Source of the DNA: Actinomadura luteofluorescens
GTDB lineage: Bacteria; Actinomycetota; Actinomycetes; Streptosporangiales; Streptosporangiaceae
Length of the DNA stretch: 64,000 nucleotides
Assembly (NCBI RefSeq): GCF_013409365.1
Contig: NZ_JACCBA010000001.1
Coordinates: 4,340,001-4,404,000 of the forward strand
Direction: 5' to 3'
Part shown: positions 52,743 to 59,205 of the stretch, in pieces
Position numbering within the stretch: the first letter of the stretch is position 1
Layout: each line of letters starts with the position of its first letter
Program-made: the position numbers and the translations under genes
Notes under the pieces: generated by a model
Seen by the model: only the letters and a program-made list of their open reading frames with translations
The model's database searches: none
What the model was told of the DNA's origin: nothing

Positions 52743-53581
52743 CGGCGATCCAGAACACGCAGGTCCTCCTGCTGGCGGCGGTGCTGCTGGTGGCGTGCCT
52801 GGCGAAGCTGACGGTGCGGGAGCGGGCGGCGGACGCGCCGGACCACGTGCACGGCGTCCCGGTGCCGGCCAGGCTCGCGCGGCTGTCGGCGCTGCGCCGC
52901 AACCGGGGCATGACGGTCGGGCTCGGCATCGGCGAGGGCATGCTCGGCCTCGCGCTGCTGGTGACCTCGCACCTGTCGGTGCGGCTGGCGACGACGGTGG
53001 CGTTCGCCGCCGCGACCTGGGTCGTCGGCGAGCTCCGGGTGCACAGGCCGGACGCGGGCTGCGGCTGTTTCGGCGCGCTGAGCGCCAAGAAGGTGGACCG
53101 GCGCAGCGTGCTGCGGGCGATGCTGTTCACCTGCGCGGCGATCGTCTCTCTCGGCGCGCCGCACGCGGGCGTGGACGTGCTGCGCGACGTCCCCGCGCAG
53201 GTGGGGCTGATGTTCGCGGTCGAGGTCGCGCTGTTCGTGGCGCTGTCCCCCGAGCTGGCGGAGCTGGCCGGCCGGCACCGGCGCCCGCGCGCCGCCGTCC
53301 CGTGCGAGCGGCGGCAGAGCCCGATGCCGGAGACCTACGCGAGGCTGTACGACAGCTCGGCGTGGGCCGAGCACGAGAACACGATCAAGACCGCGGTGCC
53401 GCTGGACGTGTGGCGGGAGGGCTGCTGGCGGTTCGTGGCCTTCCCCGGACGGGTGAGCGAGCGGGACGTGGAGATCGTGTTCGCGGTGCCGACCTCCGAG
53501 CGGGACGGGAACGTCCGGTCGGCGGTGGTGGCGTCCGAGACCTCCGCGCCCGTCCGGCCGAGTCTTGGACGCGTCCAGTAA
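52736..53581 (+). CDS. MauE/DoxX-like membrane protein with C-terminal cytoplasmic domain
   Basis: 281 residues from ATG 52736. Four membrane spans: VLLLAAVLLVACLAKLTV, GIGEGMLGLALLVTS, LATTVAFAAATWVVGEL and the AMLFTCAAIVSLGA/VGLMFAVEVALFVAL pair. The conserved MauE-like motif is PDAGCGCFGALSAKKVDRRSV. After about residue 185 a soluble domain follows (RLYDSSAWAEHENTIKTAVPL). MauE-type proteins are linked to disulfide formation in secreted enzymes. Coupled to the Cys-rich gene upstream; convergent with the acidic-protein gene at 53591, nine bases away. Confidence 0.75.
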   Translation: MVTAIQNTQVLLLAAVLLVACLAKLTVRERAADAPDHVHGVPVPARLARLSALRRNRGMTVGLGIGEGMLGLALLVTSHLSVRLATTVAFAAATWVVGELRVHRPDAGCGCFGALSAKKVDRRSVLRAMLFTCAAIVSLGAPHAGVDVLRDVPAQVGLMFAVEVALFVALSPELAELAGRHRRPRAAVPCERRQSPMPETYARLYDSSAWAEHENTIKTAVPLDVWREGCWRFVAFPGRVSERDVEIVFAVPTSERDGNVRSAVVASETSAPVRPSLGRVQ

Positions 53582-53590
53582 CCGGTCGCG

Positions 53591-53830
53591 TCAGAACTGC
53601 CTGGTGGCGCCCCCGCGCGAGTGGCGGAACAGGAGGCGCCGGGTGCGGGCGTGCAGCACGTCGCGCAGCCGCGTCATGTACTGGTTCTCCGACCCGGTCT
53701 CGGTTGGGCGGCCGCCCTGGTCCTGCCGCATCGCGGACTCGTCGTAGCCGAGGATCGAGGCGGATATCTCCTCCTCGCCCGCGAACTCGTCGTCGGTCTC
53801 CCGGCCGCCGGGCCGGCGTCGCACCATCAT
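53591..53830 (-). CDS. 79-residue acidic protein, paralogue 1
   Basis: ATG 53830 with GGGGAAG upstream gives exactly 79 residues. The N-terminal half is acidic and Gly-rich (ETDDEFAGEEEISASILG, SAMRQDQGGRP) and the C-terminal half is basic (RLRDVLHARTRRLLFRHSRG). The acidic segment aligns with DEFAAEEE and AMQQEQGGLP of the neighbouring 79-residue gene. The family is not recognised. The basic tail could bind nucleic acid or membrane; the paralogue lacks it. Confidence 0.65.
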   Translation of the reverse strand: MMVRRRPGGRETDDEFAGEEEISASILGYDESAMRQDQGGRPTETGSENQYMTRLRDVLHARTRRLLFRHSRGGATRQF

Positions 53831-53941
53831 GTCTTCCCCTGGCATCGCCCAGATGCCCGCCGCGGGTCGCCACCGGTCTCCTACCCCACTGACCTGGGAA
53901 GACAACACGCGCGACGCCGCCGGTAGATCGGCTGCGCCGGT

Positions 53942-54181
53942 TCACCAACTGCCCTCCGGCTCCTCCTCGTCCGTGTCGAAGGAGGAGACGTCGACCGTGG
54001 CCTGGTCGTCCGCACGCGGGGGCAGGCCGCCCTGCTCCTGCTGCATCGCCTCCTCGTCGTGCAGGGAGATCTCGTCCTGGTCGCCGTACTCCTCCTCGGC
54101 TGCGAACTCGTCATCGACGGCGAACTCGTCCAGGCCGCCGTGCTGGTGGTCCGGGTCCTGTCCTCGGAATCGGTCTGCCAT
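53942..54181 (-). CDS. 79-residue acidic protein, paralogue 2
   Basis: ATG 54181 with GGGGGAG upstream gives 79 residues, strongly acidic throughout (DEFAVDDEFAAEEEYGDQDE, DVSSFDTDEEEPEGSW) with AMQQEQGGLPP shared with the gene at 53591. There are no Cys and no hydrophobic segment, so it is probably soluble and partly disordered. The upstream gap holds three copies of a 24-bp inverted repeat. Candidate roles are an anti-sigma-like or DNA-mimic protein, a precursor peptide, or a partner of the AAA ATPase; none is proven. Confidence 0.65.
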   Translation of the reverse strand: MADRFRGQDPDHQHGGLDEFAVDDEFAAEEEYGDQDEISLHDEEAMQQEQGGLPPRADDQATVDVSSFDTDEEEPEGSW

Positions 54182-54275
54182 GTCTCCCCCGCCGTCGGCG
54201 TCCGCGCCCGTCCATGGGCGCGCGACGGGGCTCCTACCCACCTCGCCCGGACGACACCTGATCGCCTCTCTGCAA

Positions 54276-54319
54276 CTCTCTAGCGCTCTCTAAGAAAAGA
54301 TTTAGAGAGGCCTAGAGAA
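54276..54319. promoter_or_regulatory. CTCTCTA-N10-TAGAGAG element 1 with flanking half-sites
   Basis: Full element 54286-54309 (CTCTCTA, AGAAAAGATT, TAGAGAG), with extra half-sites CTCTCTA at 54276-54282 and TAGAGAa at 54313-54319. Confidence 0.7.
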
Positions 54320-54349
54320 AGGCAGAGGAGGGACGAGCGAAATCTACGG

Positions 54350-54373
54350 CTCTCTATCCCTGTCGCTAGAGAG
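54350..54373. promoter_or_regulatory. CTCTCTA-N10-TAGAGAG element 2
   Basis: CTCTCTA (54350-54356), TCCCTGTCGC, TAGAGAG (54367-54373). Same arms and same 10-base spacer as elements 1 and 3. Confidence 0.75.
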
Positions 54374-54417
54374 TCGGATATTCGCCCGACGAGGCGTCTC
54401 GATGCGGCCTTCTACCG

Positions 54418-54441
54418 CTCTCTAGCTTTGCCGCTAGAGAG
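54418..54441. promoter_or_regulatory. CTCTCTA-N10-TAGAGAG element 3
   Basis: CTCTCTA (54418-54424), GCTTTGCCGC, TAGAGAG (54435-54441). Symmetry extends one base outward (G/C) and inward (G/C). It lies 18 bases beyond the AAA ATPase stop. Confidence 0.75.
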
Positions 54442-54458
54442 CCCGATGGACGGATAGG

Positions 54459-55787
54459 TCAGGCGGGCTGGGAGCGGAGGAACTTGCCGAAGTGCGGGAC
54501 GGTGAACGCGACCATGCCGCGTTCGGCGCTGTAGATGAGGCCCTTCTTGATGAGCCCGTCGCGGGCGGGCGACAGGCTGGACGGCTTGCGGCCCAGCTCG
54601 TCGGCGACGGACGCGGTGGGCACCGGGTCGTCGCCGAGCATGGCCATGGCGCGCATGTAGTCGCGCTCGGCCGGGGTGGCGCGCTCGTAGCGGCTGCCGA
54701 AGAAGCCGACGGCGAGCTCGCTCTCCGCCTCCGGCGCGGCGACCTTGATGTCGTCGACGGTGATGGGGCTGTCGGGCGCGACGTCCCAGACGACCTTGGC
54801 GTACGCCTGGACGAAGTAGGGGTAGCCGTCGGCCGCGCCGTACAGCGCGTCGAGGGCGTCCTGGGTGAAGGTGACGTCCTCGCGCTCGGCGGGGGCCAGC
54901 AGCGCGACGTCGGCCGACTCGCGGTCGAGCCGGTCGATGCGGGCGTACCGGAAGAGCCGCTCGGAGTAGGACTTGCTCGCCGACAGGACGGCCGGCAGGT
55001 GCGGCAGGCCCGCGCCCACCACGATCAGCGGGCCGCCGACCTGCGACAGCTCGTGGCACGCGGCGCACAGCGCGGACACGTCGTCGGCGGGGATGTCCTG
55101 CATCTCGTCGACGAACAGGGCGATGCCGACGCCGACGTCGGTCGCGACGGAGGCGGCGTCCACGAACAGCTCGGTGAGGTCGATCTCCAGGTCGCCGGAG
55201 TCGGCGCGGCCGCGCGCGGCGGGCACGTCGATGCCGGGCTGCCAGCGGTGCGCCCGCGCGCTGGCCTTGCCGGACGGCTCGGGGCCGGCCTGGGCGAACG
55301 CCTTGAGCACGCCGAGGAACTCCTCGATGCGGTCGGGCGCGCGGTGCCGGGGCGCCAGCTCCCGGACCGCCCGGTGCAGCGCGGACGCCACCGGGCGGCG
55401 GATCGACTGGTCGGGACGGGCCTCGATCTTCCCCGTCCCCCACAGCCGCTGGATCGCCTGCGACCGGAAGGCGTTGAGCAGCACGGTCTTGCCCACCCCG
55501 CGCAGCCCGGTGACGATCATGCTGCGCTCGGGGCGGCCCCGGGCCACGCGTTCGAGCACCACCTCGAACTGCCGCAGCTCGCGGTCGCGGCCGGCCAGCT
55601 CGGGCGGGCGCTGCCCGGCGCCCGGGGCATAGGGGTTGCGCACGGGGTCCACGCTCTCGGACTCTATGAGGCGATATAGCTGCGGACGTAGATTTGCGTA
55701 GAGAACGCCGCGGCGTGTCGCGTGGTCACGCCGTCGCCCGCGGTGCGCGGAGCCTTCGGGCCCCCGTGTGGCCATGGTCGCCACCAT
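54459..55787 (-). CDS. AAA-family ATPase, probable LexA regulon member
   Basis: 442 residues from ATG 55787, chosen for the strong GGGAGG six bases upstream; ATG 55817 would sit almost on the SOS box. Walker A is MIVTGLRGVGKTVLLNAF (about 100), Walker B GIALFVDEMQDI (about 230), sensor-1 LIVVGAGLPHLP. A C-terminal winged helix follows (ERATPAERDYMRAMAMLG, SVADELGRKPSSLSPARDGL). The architecture is that of P-loop STAND/Orc1-like ATPases of unclear role found in actinobacteria. A perfect TCGAAC-N4-GTTCGA site lies 36-51 bases upstream. Confidence 0.85.
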   Translation of the reverse strand: MVATMATRGPEGSAHRGRRRDHATRRGVLYANLRPQLYRLIESESVDPVRNPYAPGAGQRPPELAGRDRELRQFEVVLERVARGRPERSMIVTGLRGVGKTVLLNAFRSQAIQRLWGTGKIEARPDQSIRRPVASALHRAVRELAPRHRAPDRIEEFLGVLKAFAQAGPEPSGKASARAHRWQPGIDVPAARGRADSGDLEIDLTELFVDAASVATDVGVGIALFVDEMQDIPADDVSALCAACHELSQVGGPLIVVGAGLPHLPAVLSASKSYSERLFRYARIDRLDRESADVALLAPAEREDVTFTQDALDALYGAADGYPYFVQAYAKVVWDVAPDSPITVDDIKVAAPEAESELAVGFFGSRYERATPAERDYMRAMAMLGDDPVPTASVADELGRKPSSLSPARDGLIKKGLIYSAERGMVAFTVPHFGKFLRSQPA

Positions 55788-55822
55788 GTCGCCTCCCGGG
55801 CGAGCGCGTTCGAACAAGGTGG

Positions 55823-55838
55823 TCGAACTTCTGTTCGA
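55823..55838 (-). promoter_or_regulatory. Perfect LexA (SOS) box upstream of the AAA ATPase
   Basis: TCGAAC (55823-55828), TTCT, GTTCGA (55833-55838) matches the established mycobacterial/actinobacterial LexA consensus TCGAAC-N4-GTTCGA at all twelve positions. Related GTTCGAAC (55808-55815) and TTCGAAC (55842-55848) flank it, giving a small cluster. Confidence 0.85.
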
Positions 55839-55946
55839 CTATTCGAACACAGTAGCGCATGGCCTCTCCCCCGTCACGCGAACGCGGAAGACGACCCCGG
55901 CCGCGGGCACCACCCCCGCGACCGGGGAGTTCGACGTCCGGACGGG

Positions 55947-56957
55947 TCAGGCCAGGGGCTCGTCCGCCGCGGACCGGTGGGGGACCTTCTCGGCGGGGAC
56001 GGTGCCCATGCGCCCGGCCTGGAAGTCCTCGAACGCCTGGATGATCTCGTCACGGGTGTTCATCACGAAGGGCCCGTACCGGGCGATCGGCTCCCGGATC
56101 GGCAGGCCGCCGAGGATCAGGATCTCCCAGCCCGCGGCGCTCGCGGCCGGCTGGCCGTCGGCGGCGCGGACGACGAGGCCGTCCGTCTCGCCCTTGTGGT
56201 GCGAGCCGGCGAACACCGCGAGCTGCCCCTCGTCCAGCGCGACCTCCTCGACGCCGGCCGTCCCGCGGCCCGACAGGACGTACACCATCGCGTTGAAGTC
56301 GCGGGGCCAGGGCAGCGCCAGGCGCGCCCCGGGCGCGACGGTCGCGTGCAGGTAGTTGATCGGCGTGTAGGTGACGCCCGGACCGTCGTGTCCGGCGAGC
56401 GACCCCGCGATGACGCGCACGAGGGACGAGCCGTCGTCGGCGGCGAGCAGCCTGACGTCGCGGGCCTCGATGTCCTGGTAGCGCGGCGGGACCCACTTCT
56501 GGGCGCGCGGCAGGTTGACCCAGAGCTGGACGCCGTGGAACAGGCCGCCCTTGGCGACCAGCTCGGGCGGCGGCTGCTCGATGTGCTGGATGCCGGACGC
56601 GGCCGTCATCCACTGCGTGCCGCCGTCGGCGATGAGGCCGCCGCCACCGGTGGTGTCCTGGTGCTGGAACGCTCCGTCGATGATGTAGGTGACGGTCTCG
56701 AACCCCCGGTGCGGATGCCAGGGCGTGCCCTTGGCCTCGCCGGGCGCGTACTCGACGGCGCCCATGTGGTCCAGGAGCAGGAACGGGTCGGCCAGGGACA
56801 GGTCGATGCCCGGGAACGGGCGCCTGACCTGGAATCCCTCGCCTTCGAGGTGGCGCTGGGCGGTCACGACCTTGGCGACGCGGCGCCAGTCGGTGCCCTC
56901 CTGCGGCAGCAGCGGCAGGCGGGGCAGGGTCAGCGGGTCGGCCATCACGGCAGGCAT
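55947..56957 (-). CDS. Pirin-family protein
   Basis: 336 residues from ATG 56957 (GAGGGAGA upstream). The bicupin N-terminal domain has the metal motif DPFLLLDHMG, GTPWHPHRGFETVTYIIDG and GIQHIEQPP, supplying the His/Glu ligands. A second cupin follows (WPRDFNAMVYVLSGRGTAG). Pirins include quercetinase-like dioxygenases and redox or transcription cofactors. It is divergent from a MarR regulator with two matching operators between them, so it is probably the MarR target. Confidence 0.9.
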   Translation of the reverse strand: MPAVMADPLTLPRLPLLPQEGTDWRRVAKVVTAQRHLEGEGFQVRRPFPGIDLSLADPFLLLDHMGAVEYAPGEAKGTPWHPHRGFETVTYIIDGAFQHQDTTGGGGLIADGGTQWMTAASGIQHIEQPPPELVAKGGLFHGVQLWVNLPRAQKWVPPRYQDIEARDVRLLAADDGSSLVRVIAGSLAGHDGPGVTYTPINYLHATVAPGARLALPWPRDFNAMVYVLSGRGTAGVEEVALDEGQLAVFAGSHHKGETDGLVVRAADGQPAASAAGWEILILGGLPIREPIARYGPFVMNTRDEIIQAFEDFQAGRMGTVPAEKVPHRSAADEPLA

Positions 56958-57018
56958 CGGGTTCTCCCTCGTCCGGGGTGCCCCGTCCGCGATCGGGCGG
57001 TGCATGGTCCCTGCAACT

Positions 57019-57036
57019 TAGTTGATGATTCAACTA
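57019..57036. promoter_or_regulatory. MarR operator 1 between pirin and marR genes
   Basis: TAGTTGA, TGAT, TCAACTA: 7-bp perfect arms with a 4-base spacer, 62 bases upstream of the pirin start. Confidence 0.75.
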
Positions 57037-57085
57037 TTCCCTCGGACGGAGACATCCGTCCTGCTAGGCTGAAGATAGCGAAAGT

Positions 57086-57102
57086 TAGTTGAATCTTCAA
57101 TA
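57086..57102. promoter_or_regulatory. MarR operator 2 (degenerate)
   Basis: TAGTTGA, ATCT, TCAATA: same left arm and spacer as operator 1, with the right arm altered. It sits 21 bases before the marR start, suggesting autoregulation with weaker binding. Confidence 0.65.
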
Positions 57103-57122
57103 TATGGTCTATACTCGGTCCC

Positions 57123-57584
57123 ATGACCGAACCTCGCTGGCTCGATGCCGCCCAGCAGCGCGATTGGCGGGCATACGTGGACGGCAGCGTCCGGCTCACC
57201 GAGGTCATGGACCGCGATCTCAAGACCAAGCACGGGCTGTCGAACTCCGAGTACGAGATCCTCGTCCGGCTGTCGGAGGCGCCCGACCGGCGGCTGCGGA
57301 TGGCGGAGCTGGCCGACAACGCCAGCCAGTCGCGCAGCCGGCTCTCCCACACCTGCTCCCGCCTGGAGTCCAAGGGCCTGGTCAAGCGGGACAGCTGCCC
57401 GAACGACAAGCGCGGCGTCTACGCGCACCTGACCGACGAGGGCTTCGCCGCGCTCGACCGCGCCGCCCGCGACCACGTCGAGGTCGTCCGGACGTTCTTC
57501 ATCGACGTGGTCGAACCCCAGGACCTGGAGGCCATCGGGCGCGCGTTCGGCCTCGTCCTCAAGCGCCTCGGCGGCCCGTCCTAG
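57123..57584 (+). CDS. MarR-family transcriptional regulator
   Basis: 153 residues. The winged helix is in LSNSEYEILVRLSEAPDRRLRMAELADNASQSRSRLSHTCSRLESKGLVKRD, with the wing DKRGVYAHLTDEGFAAL. Cys in HTCSRL and DSCPND could be redox-sensitive, as in OhrR/HypR-type MarR proteins, though the pattern differs. It is divergent from the pirin gene, and an 18-bp inverted repeat in the gap fits MarR autoregulation. Confidence 0.92.
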   Translation: MTEPRWLDAAQQRDWRAYVDGSVRLTEVMDRDLKTKHGLSNSEYEILVRLSEAPDRRLRMAELADNASQSRSRLSHTCSRLESKGLVKRDSCPNDKRGVYAHLTDEGFAALDRAARDHVEVVRTFFIDVVEPQDLEAIGRAFGLVLKRLGGPS

Positions 57585-57607
57585 AGCCCGGCGGCCCGTC
57601 CTAGAGC
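57569..57607. repeat. 19-bp direct duplication covering both convergent stops
   Basis: CGGCGGCCCGTCCTAGAGC occurs at 57569-57587 and 57589-57607 (20-base period). The first copy contains the marR stop TAG, the second supplies the stop of the minus-strand membrane gene (CTA at 57601-57603). Confidence 0.85.
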
Positions 57608-58023
57608 GGGGCGGTCACGCCGGTCAGGAACCCGACCGACAGCAGGGTCAGCAAGCCCCAGGCGAGCATCATCCCGATGCCGAACGTCCGCCACCGCCCG
57701 CCGACCTTCCAGGCGAGCAGGCCCCCGAGCCCGAACGCCAGCACGAGCAGCGTCACGAACTGCGGCAGCAGGCTGGGCCGGCGGCTCATCATCAGCGGCG
57801 GGTACATCATCACGGCGTCGACGAAGACGAACGCCGCCATGCCGGCCGCCAGCGCCTTGATGTCCCGGCCGAGGAACGCACGCGCGCGCTCCGCGGCGAC
57901 CTGCGCCCTCTCCGTCTGCAGCAGGGGCTGCGCATGCGCCCCCTGCTCGACCTCCACGCTGTGCGCGACCGCGAAGATCTCGTCTTCGAGGCTTGGAAGG
58001 TCCCTCTCCTGAGGTTCCGCCAT
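57601..58023 (-). CDS. Small membrane protein with acidic helical N-terminus
   Basis: 140 residues from ATG 58023. The first 60 residues are charged and helical (SLEDEIFAVAHSVEVEQGAH, TERAQVAAERARAFLGRDIK). Three membrane spans follow: ALAAGMAAFVFVDAVMMYP, PQFVTLLVLAFGLGGLLAW and FGIGMMLAWGLLTLLSVGFL. Not recognised as a named family. It is convergent with marR. No regulatory sites are obvious upstream. Confidence 0.65.
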   Translation of the reverse strand: MAEPQERDLPSLEDEIFAVAHSVEVEQGAHAQPLLQTERAQVAAERARAFLGRDIKALAAGMAAFVFVDAVMMYPPLMMSRRPSLLPQFVTLLVLAFGLGGLLAWKVGGRWRTFGIGMMLAWGLLTLLSVGFLTGVTAPL

Positions 58024-58186
58024 CCCGGCTCCCTGGGGCCGGACGCCCGCCGGGCGGCATGCCCGGCGGATGGTTGAGGATCACGGCCCGTCCGTTCCGG
58101 CCCTATCCGTCGGGCGCGCCTTCAAACGCACCGTAGCGAATACCCGGCCCGGCGCGCTCACCCCCTGACCTGCGTATGCTGCAAAG

Positions 58187-58927
58187 ATGCCAGGTAGAGG
58201 GGCCATGGGAACCGCGACTTTCCTCGCCACGCTGCTGGCCGTGCCGCTCGCCGCGGCCGGATGTGGCCGCGGCGGCGACGACACGGGCGAGTCGGCGCCT
58301 CCGGCGACCCCGCCGGCCGCGTCCGCTCCGAGCAGCCCGTCGCCGTCCCCGAGCAGGCAGGGCTTCCAGTCCACGATCAAGAAGGTGACGGCCGGGGACC
58401 TCGAGCACTCGTGGCGCCGCGGCTGCCCCGTGTCGCCGTCCGGGCTCCGGATGATCGAGATGACCTACTGGGGGATGGACGACAAGCCGCACACCGGCGG
58501 GCGGCTCGTCGTCAACGCCAAGGCGGCCGGCGACCTGGTCAAGGTGTTCCGGAAGCTGTACGCCATGCGCTACCCCATCGAGCGCATGGAGCCGGTCGAC
58601 AAGTACAAGGGCAGCGACTTCGACTCGATCGAGGCGAACAACACCTCGGCGTTCAACTGCCGCCAGGCGACCGGGTCGAGCTCGTTCTCCAACCACGCCT
58701 ACGGCCTCGCGGTCGACATCAACCCGTGCCAGAACCCGTACGTCTACGCGGACGGGCGCGTCGCGCACAAGGACTGCGTCAAGTACAAGAACCGCAAGAA
58801 CGACGACCCGGGCGTCATCCACGCCGGCGACAAGGTCGTCAAGGCGTTCGCCTCGATCGGCTGGAGCTGGGGCGGCACCTGGAGCGGCGCCCGCGACTAC
58901 CAGCACTTCTCCAGTTCGGGCCGCTGA
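58187..58927 (+). CDS. M15-family metallopeptidase lipoprotein
   Basis: 246 residues. Signal with lipobox PLAAAGC (Cys26), then a Pro/Ser linker. Catalytic domain: RMIEMTYWGMDDKPHTGG, SAFNCRQATGSSSFSNHAYG, zinc ligands His and Asp in SNHAYGLAVDINPC, and the last His in RDYQHFS. Related to M15C/L,D- or D-Ala-D-Ala-cleaving peptidases; a membrane-anchored peptidoglycan hydrolase is the expected role. Its gene ends four bases before the stop of a 54-residue membrane protein on the other strand. Confidence 0.88.
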   Translation: MPGRGAMGTATFLATLLAVPLAAAGCGRGGDDTGESAPPATPPAASAPSSPSPSPSRQGFQSTIKKVTAGDLEHSWRRGCPVSPSGLRMIEMTYWGMDDKPHTGGRLVVNAKAAGDLVKVFRKLYAMRYPIERMEPVDKYKGSDFDSIEANNTSAFNCRQATGSSSFSNHAYGLAVDINPCQNPYVYADGRVAHKDCVKYKNRKNDDPGVIHAGDKVVKAFASIGWSWGGTWSGARDYQHFSSSGR

Positions 58928-58930
58928 GCG

Positions 58931-59095
58931 TCACATCATCATCAGCGCGATCACGAGGATCGCGACGACGGCCACCACGGCGACGATGCCGACGATCAGG
59001 CCGATGTTCGGGCCGGTCTTCTCCGGCTGCGACTGGCTGGCGAAGTTCTGGAACTGGTGCGTCGTGCCTGCAGGATCCTGCGGTGTCTGCGACAT
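58931..59095 (-). CDS. 54-residue single-span membrane protein
   Basis: ATG 59095 to stop at 58931. The N-terminus is Gln-rich and polar (MSQTPQDPAGTTHQF), followed by one membrane helix (IGLIVGIVAVVAVVAILVIALMMM) that ends the protein. Short tail-anchored proteins of this build are common but poorly studied in actinobacteria. Coding is supported by the clean hydrophobic run and GC3-rich codons. Confidence 0.6.
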   Translation of the reverse strand: MSQTPQDPAGTTHQFQNFASQSQPEKTGPNIGLIVGIVAVVAVVAILVIALMMM

Positions 59096-59205
59096 GCCGA
59101 AGAGGGTAACGAACCCATCCGCCCGAGTCGGGCGATTTCACCACGAGAGCAACCCGAGCCGGCCGCGACGACCATCAGGTGGTGGGGGGCCGAGGAGCCC
59201 GAGCC

